Positions 1 to 5,773 of a stretch of 7,730 bases of DNA are shown here, piece after piece. The translations under genes and the position numbers were made by a program. Where the stretch lies: NCBI GenBank assembly GCA_018667205.1, contig JABIVN010000581.1, forward strand, positions 1 through 7,730, read 5' to 3'. The stretch comes from Gammaproteobacteria bacterium (GTDB lineage Bacteria > Pseudomonadota > Gammaproteobacteria > Pseudomonadales > Azotimanducaceae). The notes under the pieces are model-generated. The model was not told the DNA's origin. It did not search any database and saw nothing but the letters and a program-made list of their open reading frames with translations. Within the stretch, counting starts at the first letter, position 1, and every line of letters starts with the position of its first letter.

Positions 1-1121
1 CCGGCAACCAGGATAGTGGCGTCGGCCATCACGTAGGTCGCTAAACCAATCATCATAAAAGATGCTAGAGTCTGAATGTCGCGGGAACCACCGGTTGTCA
101 GAAAAATCGCAACCAGAGGCTCTCGCCCCAGATAAAACGACAGTGCCAACACGCCGGAGTAACCCAGGCCAAGCATAAAGCTGATCCGAACGACCTGGTT
201 CATGAGCGTCGTATCACCGGCACCGATGTATCGGCCGATCAGGCTGATAATCGCGACGTTTAGACCGATCATCGGTACATAAGCAACGATATCCCAGTTG
301 AACACGATTGCCGCAGACGCAGACTCCGCGATACCGTACGACTGAAACATCAGTAAAAACAGATTAAATGCAGCAACGTTTAGAAACATTTCAATACCCG
401 ACGGGAATCCGAGTCTTACAAATCGGCGCAGGATCCCCCTGTCTAGGTGAAAGGATTCATTAACCCTAAACCTAGCGGCGTGATGCGGTTCAAGATAGAA
501 GTAGCAAAAGATCAACAGGCTGATTAATGTGCTGATGACCGTGGCATAGGCAGCACCGGCAATCCCCAGTGCCGGTACGTCGCCGTAGCCGAAGATCAGT
601 ACCCAGGTAAGTGGGATATTAATCACAACCCCGGCGGTGTCGGCAATCATAACGATGTAGGTTCGACCGATCCCTGAAAAGTACGATGCGATCACTGTCT
701 TGGCCAGACTGAAGCTTGCGCCCCAGATAAGGATAATAAAGTACTGCTGCGCAAGTGCCGCCTGCTCGGGGGCATGCCCCATGAACTCAAATGAACCCAG
801 GCTAAGGTAGCCAATAGCAACGAGTAAAGGCGCAAAAAAAAGGGTTAGGAGTAGCCCCTGGGTCACAACACGACTGCACTTGTTTAGCTGTGCCTGACCA
901 AAATATTGTGCGGTCAGCGCGTTGCCGTAGGACAGGACGCCAATAAACAGCGACATGCAAAAAAACGATGCTACTCCACCGCCCAATGATGCGCCCATAT
1001 GTGTTGGGCTAACCAACGACATAAAGTAACGATCAGTAAAGATCATGACTGCGAACGCGCCCTGTGAGATGACCATAGGGTAAGCGAGGGTGAGTAGTTC
1101 TTTTAGTGTGGTGCGATTCAT
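1..1121 (-). CDS. MATE family multidrug/cation efflux transporter, C-terminus cut by window edge
   Basis: The minus strand from the ATG at 1121-1119 is open for 373 codons to the left edge, so the last roughly 70-80 residues of a usual 440-460 residue MATE protein are missing. The protein begins MNRTTLKELLTLAYPMVISQ and is almost wholly hydrophobic helices. The N-terminal start of helix 1 (LAYPMVISQGAF, then TDRYFMS at 29-35), the conserved ALTAQYFGQ (68-76) and the GIAGAAYATVIS segment (186-197) are typical of the NorM/DinF-like MATE superfamily. The second six-helix bundle begins near 235 (FVRLGFPSGIEMF) and includes IGRYIGAGD (295-303), matching the first-half QYFGQ region. Members sit in the inner membrane and export drugs or metabolites in exchange for Na+ or H+; the substrate here is unknown. 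No strong Shine-Dalgarno is seen before the start. It is divergent from the downstream Na+/H+ antiporter gene. Confidence 0.9.
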   Translation of the reverse strand, partial: MNRTTLKELLTLAYPMVISQGAFAVMIFTDRYFMSLVSPTHMGASLGGGVASFFCMSLFIGVLSYGNALTAQYFGQAQLNKCSRVVTQGLLLTLFFAPLLVAIGYLSLGSFEFMGHAPEQAALAQQYFIILIWGASFSLAKTVIASYFSGIGRTYIVMIADTAGVVINIPLTWVLIFGYGDVPALGIAGAAYATVISTLISLLIFCYFYLEPHHAARFRVNESFHLDRGILRRFVRLGFPSGIEMFLNVAAFNLFLLMFQSYGIAESASAAIVFNWDIVAYVPMIGLNVAIISLIGRYIGAGDTTLMNQVVRISFMLGLGYSGVLALSFYLGREPLVAIFLTTGGSRDIQTLASFMMIGLATYVMADATILVA

Positions 1122-1200
1122 TAAGGGTGCTCAGATTAGCTTGGTTCTGTCGGCTGGTATGCTGTGATGCCCTAAAGCGTCCTTTACCGTTCTTCAATTA

Positions 1201-1248
1201 ATCGGAGCCAGCGGCGTGGCCAGTGTCGTGGCCAGTGGCGTGGCCACT
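1201..1248. repeat. Four-unit 12-bp tandem repeat
   Basis: Four consecutive 12-bp units read ATCGGAGCCAGC, GGCGTGGCCAGT, GTCGTGGCCAGT and GGCGTGGCCACT. The last three differ from one another by only one or two bases; the first is more diverged. Each of the last three holds a TGGCCA palindromic core spaced exactly 12 bp apart. It lies about 80-130 bp upstream of the MATE start codon. It could be a slippage product or an array of protein sites; nothing here decides between them. Confidence 0.7.
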
Positions 1249-1407
1249 ATGCCTGCCTTGAAGTTGTATTCTGGTACCAGTGGCAGTCCAACTGATTTAA
1301 CCTGTTTGTTATCACGCACCGATCACACTAACTGTCGCCCGATGCGACGCCAGCAGGAATGGGTATGGCCCCTAAACCTGAGTCGTAGAACATTCTGGGT
1401 GGCGCTA

Positions 1408-1427
1408 GATGGTTGGTATCAACCATC
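1408..1427. repeat. Perfect 8-bp inverted repeat with 4-nt spacer
   Basis: GATGGTTG and CAACCATC flank GTAT, giving a 20-bp perfect dyad about 155 bp upstream of the antiporter start and 287 bp upstream of the MATE start. No T-tract follows on either strand, so an intrinsic terminator is unlikely. The size and symmetry suit an operator for a dimeric regulator, or a transcript hairpin. The function is inferred only from shape and place. Confidence 0.6.
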
Positions 1428-1464
1428 GCGTGACAAAACATAGATCATTTCAGTTGTTAGTGAT

Positions 1465-1493
1465 TTCTAGAAGGGTAGTTTACGCACTACAAT
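1465..1493 (+). promoter_or_regulatory. Weak candidate promoter of the antiporter gene
   Basis: TACAAT at 1488-1493 matches five of six bases of the sigma-70 -10 consensus and would place transcription start near 1500, leaving a leader of about 80 nt before the ATG. The corresponding -35 position (TTCTAG, 1465-1470) is poor, so this is only a candidate that would probably need an activator. Confidence 0.25.
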
Positions 1494-1581
1494 GGCCCGA
1501 GGGTAATTGCATCGTCAAAATAGCGGCGTAAAGGCAATGTGGGTATCGTTCTAAAGCCATCATTTAAAGCAGGAAGTTAGG

Positions 1582-2847
1582 ATGCATGAAGAGACTATTT
1601 TGGGCACAATTTCTATTGTCATTGGTTTGATCTTTGCTGCGTCTATCTCGGCGATATTCGTTAAGAAAGCTCGCCTCCCGTATACCATTGGGCTTTTAAT
1701 CGTGGGTATCGGGATCGGTTATTTGTCATCCAGGGTAGATATGCTGGCACCTTTGCGCGAGGTGCAACTGACGCCGGACATTATCCTTTTTTTGATTTTA
1801 CCGACATTACTGTTCGAAGCGTCGATCAATATCGACTCGAGGCTACTGTCGCGTAATCTGGTGCCGATACTGTTGCTCGCGACCGTAGGTCTTTTGATAT
1901 CCACGGTCATCGTTGGTTTCGGTATCAGTGCCGTAACGCCGCTTACGCTTGGCGCAGCGTTGGTGTTCGGGGCTTTGATCTCGGCAACCGACCCGGTCGC
2001 TGTAATCGCCCTATTTAAGGAGCTCGGTGTCCCCAAGAGACTGAGCACCTTGGTGGATGGAGAGAGCCTGTTCAACGATGCCACGGCGATTGTCGTCTTT
2101 AACATTCTTATTGTCATCATCACAACGGGCACTGCCTTCAGTGCTTCGGTGGTGATCAGCGGGGTCGGTCAATTTCTGTTGGTGTTCATAGGGGGATTGC
2201 TGGCTGGGGTTACGCTCGGTGCGGCAATGCTGTGGATTATCGCACTGGAGCGCAGCGATCATATGGTTCAGGCGGCCCTCACCTCGGTGCTAGCCTACCT
2301 TGCTTTCATCGTTGCTGAGCACCTCCTCGAAGTCTCTGGCGTAATGGCGGTTGTGGCAGCGGGAATACTGACTAGTTGGGCCGGCATGCGCGTTTTCGAT
2401 GATTCAATGCGGCGGTATCTGACGGAATTCTGGGAATTGATGGCTTTCCTCGCCAACAGCATGATCTTTCTCTTAATGGGGCTTACGGAATACCACCTCT
2501 TTGCAGACCTGGGACGCTACAACGACACGTTGGGCTATATTCTGATCGGTTTCATGCTCACTATTATTGCCCGCTTTCTGGTGGTGTATGGGCTGACTCC
2601 GCTAGCCAACAGGCTTGCGCCAAAGGCTCGGGTGGAGCGTGATGATAAGGCGGTGATCTTCTGGGGAGGATTGCGCGGTGCCATTCCACTTGCGTTGGCA
2701 CTTGGTTTGCCCGCTGATTTTGAACACCGGATCATGATTATCGACCTGACGCTTGGTGTGGTGCTGATGTCGTTATTGATCCAAGGGATCAGCGTCAGTT
2801 GGTTACTGCGCAAACTTGGTCTGATTGAAGTTGCGGTAAAAAGCTGA
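1582..2847 (+). CDS. NhaP-like CPA1 family Na+(K+)/H+ antiporter
   Basis: A complete 421-residue integral membrane protein, close to the usual length of the compact bacterial CPA1 antiporters. It exchanges cytoplasmic Na+ or K+ for external protons and so serves pH and salt homeostasis at the inner membrane. The family signatures are present: LPTLLFEAS at 73-81 in the early helices, the ion-site motif ATDP at 135-138, ESLFND with the CPA1 Asn-Asp pair at 165-166, and the late-helix GGLRGAIPLALAL at 362-374 with the conserved Arg365. About twelve hydrophobic helices are evident, and the protein ends shortly after the last one, so there is no long regulatory C-terminal tail of TrkA or cyclic-nucleotide type. 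The ATG at 1582 is preceded by AGGAAG at 1571-1576 with five bases of spacing, which supports this start. The ion preference cannot be told from sequence. It is transcribed alone, divergent from the MATE gene. Confidence 0.93.
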   Translation: MHEETILGTISIVIGLIFAASISAIFVKKARLPYTIGLLIVGIGIGYLSSRVDMLAPLREVQLTPDIILFLILPTLLFEASINIDSRLLSRNLVPILLLATVGLLISTVIVGFGISAVTPLTLGAALVFGALISATDPVAVIALFKELGVPKRLSTLVDGESLFNDATAIVVFNILIVIITTGTAFSASVVISGVGQFLLVFIGGLLAGVTLGAAMLWIIALERSDHMVQAALTSVLAYLAFIVAEHLLEVSGVMAVVAAGILTSWAGMRVFDDSMRRYLTEFWELMAFLANSMIFLLMGLTEYHLFADLGRYNDTLGYILIGFMLTIIARFLVVYGLTPLANRLAPKARVERDDKAVIFWGGLRGAIPLALALGLPADFEHRIMIIDLTLGVVLMSLLIQGISVSWLLRKLGLIEVAVKS

Positions 2848-3120
2848 TTCGAACAACCAGCATGCGTTCAGGCAGCAAACACTTGCCCCTTGCCGGGCGC
2901 CATGCGGTGTCCGTGCAAGTGGTGCAGGTCAAGAATGTCAGGTCGAGAAGTTGGATTCTAAACTGAAGTCACTGTTTTAGCCCTAAAAGAGACTCAAAGT
3001 CTGAGTTGTCAGGAGACTTCGCGGCATTAAGATATGAAGCAACCTTTACGAGAACGCCGTTAATCCATACTATCTCCCTGTAAAATTGTTCGTAACCCCA
3101 TTAGTTTATTAGGTATCCCA
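2848..3120. other. Intergenic region between antiporter and MFS genes
   Basis: No coding frame is supported here. A 7-bp inverted repeat (CACTTGC at 2880-2886 with GCAAGTG at 2915-2921) lies about 35 bp after the antiporter stop, but its loop is 28 nt and no T-run follows, so it is a poor terminator. A short ACTCA/TGAGT hairpin lies at 2992-3006. The gap makes an operon of the antiporter with the MFS gene unlikely, and a promoter candidate for the latter is listed separately. Confidence 0.5.
3006..3033 (+). promoter_or_regulatory. Candidate sigma-70 promoter of the MFS transporter gene
   Basis: TTGTCA at 3006-3011 (five of six matches to the -35 consensus) and TAAGAT at 3028-3033 (four of six to the -10 consensus) are separated by 16 bp. 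Transcription would start near 3040 and give a leader of about 80 nt before the TTG start codon. The call rests on motif and spacing only. Confidence 0.35.
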
Positions 3121-4410
3121 TTGTCTGAAGCGTCGCATCCCCTAATTAGTGAACAAGTAAAGCGTTACACGCTTGGCGTTTTGGTCGTCGTTTACACCTT
3201 TAACTTTATTGATCGACAAATACTCTCGATCCTGATCGAACCGATAAAAGCAGATTTAGGCATATCCGATTTCGGCATGGGGCTGTTGTCAGGGACTGCC
3301 TTCGCAATTTTCTATGCGACGTTAGGAATGCCCCTGGCACTTGTTGCAGACCGGTGGAACAGACGCAACCTTATCGGCTTGTCGTTGGCCGTTTGGAGCG
3401 GTATGACCGCTTTATCAGGTCTTGCGATGAACTTCTGGCAGCTGGCGATCGCGCGCATTGGCGTGGGTATAGGGGAGGCCGGATGCAGTCCGTCTGCTCA
3501 CTCAATGCTCGCGGACCTTTATCCAGCTAAAGAGCGAGCGACAGCGCTGAGTATCTATGCCCTGGGGATTCCAATCGGCATCATGTTTGGTATGTTTGCC
3601 GGTGGTGCCATTGCCGACGCGTTTGGCTGGCGCATTGCATTTTTCGTCGTTGGTATACCGGGTCTGCTGCTCTCATTTGTGGTGTTCCTGACAGTAAAGG
3701 AACCACCCCGTGGGCATGCGGATGGTCTGCAAACCAACTCAACGGAAAAAAACCCGACAATTGTAGAAGTGGCGCGGTACCTGGTTACCCGTCGTTCGTT
3801 TTTACACTTGGCTGCGGGTGGAGGCTTAACGGCCTTTGTTGGCTACGGTCTTGTTACCTGGGCGCCTACGTTTTTCGTTCGCAGTTACGGTATGAGCCTC
3901 ACCGAAGCAGGTTTCTGGTTAGGCCTGGTGCTTGGAATTCCCGGGGGGATCGGTATTGTTGCTGGCGGATGGCTTTCAGACCGCTTTGGTGCAAAGGATA
4001 CGCGGTGGTATTTGTGGGTTGTCACAGTTGCTTTACTCGTGGCCGTCCCCTGCAGTGCTGCCGCATTTATGGTTGATGCCTGGTGGCTTGCGCTGCTGTT
4101 ACTTAGCTTTCCAATTATGCTAGGTAACTTCTACCAGGGCACAACCTTCGCTCAAGTTCAGGGTCTTGCCCCGGTTCGAATGCGAGCTGTCGCCGCGGCG
4201 GTGTTGTTGTTTGTGCTGAACTTTATCGGTTTTGTATTTGGCCCGCCGGCTGTTGGGCTTCTCTCTGACATGCTTGCTGGCACTTTTAGTGACGACGCGC
4301 TGCGCTACAGTCTTTTTACCTGGGGTTTTGTGAATCTTTGGGCGGCTTTCCATTACTGGCGGGCTGGGTATTACCTTGCCGGTGATCTAGCCCGCGTGGG
4401 AGGCAAGTAA
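3121..4410 (+). CDS. Spinster-type MFS transporter
   Basis: A 429-residue major facilitator superfamily carrier with two six-helix halves, the usual size for the family. The N-terminal YTFNFIDRQILSILIEPIK (25-43) with DLGISD after it is typical of the bacterial Spinster-like branch. The loop 2-3 MFS motif A appears as ADRWNRR (76-82), and its degenerate copy in the second half as GGWLSDRFGAKDTR (282-295). ARIGVGIGEAGCSPSAHSML (111-130) is the conserved helix-4 segment. A hydrophilic central loop covers about 192-215. Members move lipids, sugars or organic acids across the inner membrane; the substrate here is not predictable. The start is taken as TTG at 3121: the frame is closed by a stop at 3061-3063, and no ATG or GTG lies between that stop and the TTG. 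Only a weak AGGT (3111-3114) precedes it. It is probably monocistronic, as a terminator-like hairpin follows. Confidence 0.9.
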   Translation: MSEASHPLISEQVKRYTLGVLVVVYTFNFIDRQILSILIEPIKADLGISDFGMGLLSGTAFAIFYATLGMPLALVADRWNRRNLIGLSLAVWSGMTALSGLAMNFWQLAIARIGVGIGEAGCSPSAHSMLADLYPAKERATALSIYALGIPIGIMFGMFAGGAIADAFGWRIAFFVVGIPGLLLSFVVFLTVKEPPRGHADGLQTNSTEKNPTIVEVARYLVTRRSFLHLAAGGGLTAFVGYGLVTWAPTFFVRSYGMSLTEAGFWLGLVLGIPGGIGIVAGGWLSDRFGAKDTRWYLWVVTVALLVAVPCSAAAFMVDAWWLALLLLSFPIMLGNFYQGTTFAQVQGLAPVRMRAVAAAVLLFVLNFIGFVFGPPAVGLLSDMLAGTFSDDALRYSLFTWGFVNLWAAFHYWRAGYYLAGDLARVGGK

Positions 4411-4411
4411 C

Positions 4412-4454
4412 AAAAAAAGGTTGGTGTTGGTGGCTAGCGCCAAAGTTTTGTCTT
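4412..4454 (+). terminator. Candidate Rho-independent terminator after the MFS gene
   Basis: The sequence 4427-4443 (TTGGTGGCTAGCGCCAA) folds into a six-pair stem, including one G-U pair, with a five-base loop. It begins 17 bp after the MFS stop. An A-tract (4412-4418) precedes it and the T-rich GTTTTGTCTT (4445-4454) follows, which is the classic layout. The stem is short, so efficiency is uncertain. Confidence 0.45.
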
Positions 4455-4562
4455 CCGTCAGTATCGACTGATAGAAGTTCTGTTAGGCTCTCTGGTAGAT
4501 AAAACGCTGTGATTTCCTGCGCCTCGACATTTGTTGCTACTGCGCATGCTGGTTTTGTTGGG
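4455..4562. other. Intergenic, nothing recognisable
   Basis: This stretch lies between the MFS terminator and the end of the IS relic. It holds only a small TCAGT-ATCG-ACTGA hairpin at 4458-4471, and no supported gene. A 67-codon plus-strand frame (4531-4734) continues from here into the antisense of the transposase relic and is regarded as a shadow. Confidence 0.4.
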
Positions 4563-4590
4563 TGAGGTGGCCCCCTTTATTAAACAGGTT
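4563..4590. repeat. Putative terminal inverted repeat of the IS relic
   Basis: TGAGGTGGCCCCC begins at 4563 and is followed by TTTATTAAACAGG. In IS3-family elements the end beyond the orfB stop commonly reads, on this strand, as TG followed by a GGTGG-plus-C-run motif and an A/T-rich stretch. The match is recalled from family pattern, not from an alignment, and the partner end is missing, so the exact first base is uncertain. Confidence 0.4.
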
Positions 4591-4624
4591 TTCCCATTAT
4601 ATAAGTGGATTGACGGTCCTTCAG

Positions 4625-5183
4625 TTATGCTGCCAGCAATTGTGGCAATGATTCAAAATAGACTTTTCCGGCGTTTTTTCAGTGAGACTAGAATGAGGTC
4701 TTCGGTTGTTGTAGAACCGGAAGTATCGGTCTAATCTTTGCCTGGTTTCTGCTACAGAATCGTAAGCATACAAATAGACTTCTTTATATTTCACGGATCG
4801 CCAGAGACGTTCAACAAACACGTCGTCCGGCAGGCGCCTTTGCCATCCATGCTGATCTTTATGTCGTTATTCTTTAGCAGCCCGGTAAAGGCTTCAGACG
4901 GGAATTGACTTCCCTGATCCGTGTTAATCATGTCAGGCTTCCCATATTTCTCGATAGCATCCTTAACAGCAGCGATGCAAAAGTGTGCATCAAGAGTCAC
5001 CGATAAACGCCAGGACAGCACGCGGCGCGTATGCCGAGCAACCGCGTCAGCAAGGCATATAAAGCCCTTTGCCGTCGGCAAATAGCAAATATCTATAGCC
5101 CAAACCTGATTGTGCTTACTGCCCATTGTAGCCTTAGTGCACTCTGTTGTAATTTGCAAAACTATTCGCATAACGCGTCGCAT
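4625..5183 (-). pseudogene. IS3-family transposase OrfB (rve integrase core), broken by two frameshifts
   Basis: Two minus-strand frames together rebuild an IS3 DDE transposase. The first (from 5183) reads NQVWAIDICYLPTAKGF, then INTDQGSQFPSEAFTGLL and ISMDGKGA. Near 4826-4831 one base is lost (expected GAWRDDVFVERLW), and the reading continues in another frame as FVERLWRSVKYKEVYLYAYD and NNRRPHSSL. A second one-base loss in the A-run at 4664-4667 (plus-strand TTTT) moves the end to a third phase, where VYFESLPQLLAA and a stop at 4625-4627 restore the family-typical C-terminus; without that shift the frame stops at 4621. The catalytic Asp31, Asp89 and the Glu of FVERLW survive, with the DD(35)E spacing correct once the first shift is repaired. 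Upstream of NQVWA only a short MRRVMRIV remnant is recognisable, and the linker is about 20 residues too short. It would have cut and joined IS ends; it is now inactive. Confidence 0.88.
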
Positions 5184-5422
5184 GCTTCGCCCTTTGATGG
5201 GCTTTATGAAAGGGAGTTTGCTGCTGGCCTATTATTGATGTGGGAATAAATCGCGCATGCTCTTTCCTGAAAACCGCATAAGCGGCAAGGTTAGGATGCT
5301 GTCTGCGCGTCGACCAGAGGCTATTGATACGCCGGGTTGTCGAGCTTAGGTAACCTTTTTTACGAAGGGGTTATATCCGTCGTTTCAAGCATCGATTTAT
5401 ACCCGTTCCCCTAGAAAACACG

Positions 5423-5442
5423 GCCTTTGTGTTCACAAAGGC
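5423..5442. repeat. Perfect 9-bp inverted repeat with 2-nt spacer
   Basis: GCCTTTGTG and CACAAAGGC flank TT, forming a 20-bp near-continuous palindrome. It is not followed by a T-run on either strand. It sits between the IS relic and the lipoprotein gene, about 330 bp upstream of the latter's start. Its shape suits an operator or a recombination half-site pair as well as a hairpin; with a two-base loop a cruciform or RNA hairpin would have to open the inner pairs. Confidence 0.65.
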
Positions 5443-5470
5443 ATCACGTTTGTCCGCAGTTATTTACATT

Positions 5471-5496
5471 AAAAGGCCTAAAGTGTTCTTCAGGCC
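5471..5496 (-). terminator. Terminator-like hairpin on the minus strand
   Basis: GGCCT (5475-5479) pairs with AGGCC (5492-5496), then after one mismatch AAG (5481-5483) pairs with CTT (5488-5490) around a TGTT loop. On the minus strand the stem is followed directly by TTTT (complement of 5471-5474), the layout of an intrinsic terminator for leftward transcription. No minus-strand gene is recognised to its right, so what it would terminate is unclear; it might protect against leftward read-through or be left over from a lost gene. Confidence 0.4.
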
Positions 5497-5640
5497 CAGT
5501 GCCGTGGTGTAACTAACCCGTCGATTGAGTACCGCATTTATTGCTTTTGACTCAGCGAGAAAGTGGCGGGGTGGGTTTATAGCGATTAGCGCGGAAAGTT
5601 CCTAAGAAAGTCCCGAGGACGACCGCTAAATAAAAGTGGT

Positions 5641-5678
5641 AGCAAGCCGTGATCTGCCATTGTGGCACGGACATTGCT
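5641..5678. other. Composite stem-loop upstream of the lipoprotein gene
   Basis: Three nested paired blocks build one long hairpin: AGCAA (5641-5645) with TTGCT (5674-5678), CCGTG (5647-5651) with CACGG (5666-5670), and CCA (5657-5659) with TGG (5663-5665), giving 13 pairs with a five-base bulge on one side. A T-rich stretch (5693-5704) follows only 14 bases later on the plus strand, so it is not a standard terminator. It may be a structured RNA element or chance pairing. I could not match it to any riboswitch class I know. Confidence 0.35.
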
Positions 5679-5702
5679 CATAAGTTATCGAGTTTTGATT
5701 TT

Positions 5703-5739
5703 TTGACAGCGAACAGCGTTAGAACACAGCGCTAGAACA
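5703..5739 (+). promoter_or_regulatory. TTGACA -35-like box with tandem 13-bp direct repeats
   Basis: A perfect TTGACA lies at 5703-5708, and right after it two adjacent 13-bp units, CAGCGTTAGAACA (5714-5726) and CAGCGCTAGAACA (5727-5739), differ at a single base. A partial third copy (CAGCGAACA, 5707-5715) overlaps the -35 box. No good -10 hexamer lies at 16-18 bp; TAGAAC within the repeats is the nearest thing. The array is 35-60 bp upstream of the lipoprotein ATG, the right place for an operator or an activator site controlling it. Confidence 0.4.
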
Positions 5740-5773
5740 TTGAATTTAACAATGCAGGATTAGGGAAATCACC

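Larger units (their letters stand above)
1122..1581. other. Divergent intergenic region, 460 bp, no gene
   Basis: This stretch separates the divergent MATE and antiporter genes and must carry the promoters of both. A 75-codon open frame at 1216-1443 crosses it, but it starts inside a short tandem repeat, has no ribosome binding site and resembles no family I know, so it is not called. Visible structure is a 12-bp tandem repeat array near 1201-1248 and a perfect inverted repeat at 1408-1427, both listed separately. A weak minus-strand promoter could be made from TTGAAG (1197-1192) and TTTAGG (1176-1171), but the 15-bp spacing is poor. Confidence 0.6.
4563..5200 (-). mobile_element. Decayed IS3-family insertion sequence (relic)
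   Basis: The region holds the 3' two-thirds of an IS3-type orfB on the minus strand and, at its left, a plausible terminal end. Read on the plus strand, the end starts TGAGGTGGCCCC at 4563, with the TG dinucleotide and GC-rich GGTGGCCCC typical of IS3-family inverted repeats, and lies about 60 bp beyond the transposase stop. No matching inverted copy (GGGGCCACCTCA) occurs to the right up to 5770, and no OrfA is found, so the orfA side has been deleted or eroded beyond recognition. The right boundary given is approximate and marks where transposase similarity fades. The element is certainly not autonomous. Confidence 0.7.
5201..5773. other. Gene-free leader/intergenic region with several inverted repeats
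   Basis: About 570 bp lie between the IS relic and the lipoprotein start. Six-frame reading gives no supported gene. A minus-strand frame from 5370 to about 5150 (containing RRINSLWSTRRQHPNL) is open, but I could not tie it to transposase or any other family; it may be eroded IS DNA. Listed separately are a 20-bp perfect palindrome (5423-5442), a hairpin with minus-strand T-run (5471-5496), a multi-part stem (5641-5678) and tandem 13-bp direct repeats (5714-5739). Another small fold is GTCC-CGA-GGAC (5610-5620), enclosed by GCGG/CCGC (5591-5594 with 5623-5626). Confidence 0.5.

Noticed and set aside
1216..1443. 75-codon plus-strand open frame in the divergent intergenic region
   Set aside because: It begins inside a tandem DNA repeat, has no ribosome binding site and no family resemblance, and spans the perfect palindrome; the composition looks non-coding.
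1719..2132. 137-codon minus-strand frame antisense to the antiporter
   Set aside because: It is an antisense shadow of a well-supported CPA1 antiporter and has no ribosome binding site or family features.
2880..2921. Possible terminator after the antiporter gene (CACTTGC/GCAAGTG)
   Set aside because: The loop is 28 nt with little internal pairing, and no T-run follows on the plus strand.
5150..5370. Open minus-strand frame with RRINSLWSTRRQHPNL, considered as OrfA or the N-terminus of OrfB
   Set aside because: It shows no convincing IS3 OrfA helix-turn-helix or OrfB N-terminal pattern and lies in a different phase from the recognisable transposase.
5581..5710. Possible riboswitch upstream of the lipoprotein
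   Set aside because: I compared it from memory with c-di-GMP, guanidine, fluoride, TPP and SAM class signatures and found no match to their conserved cores; only generic hairpins are present.
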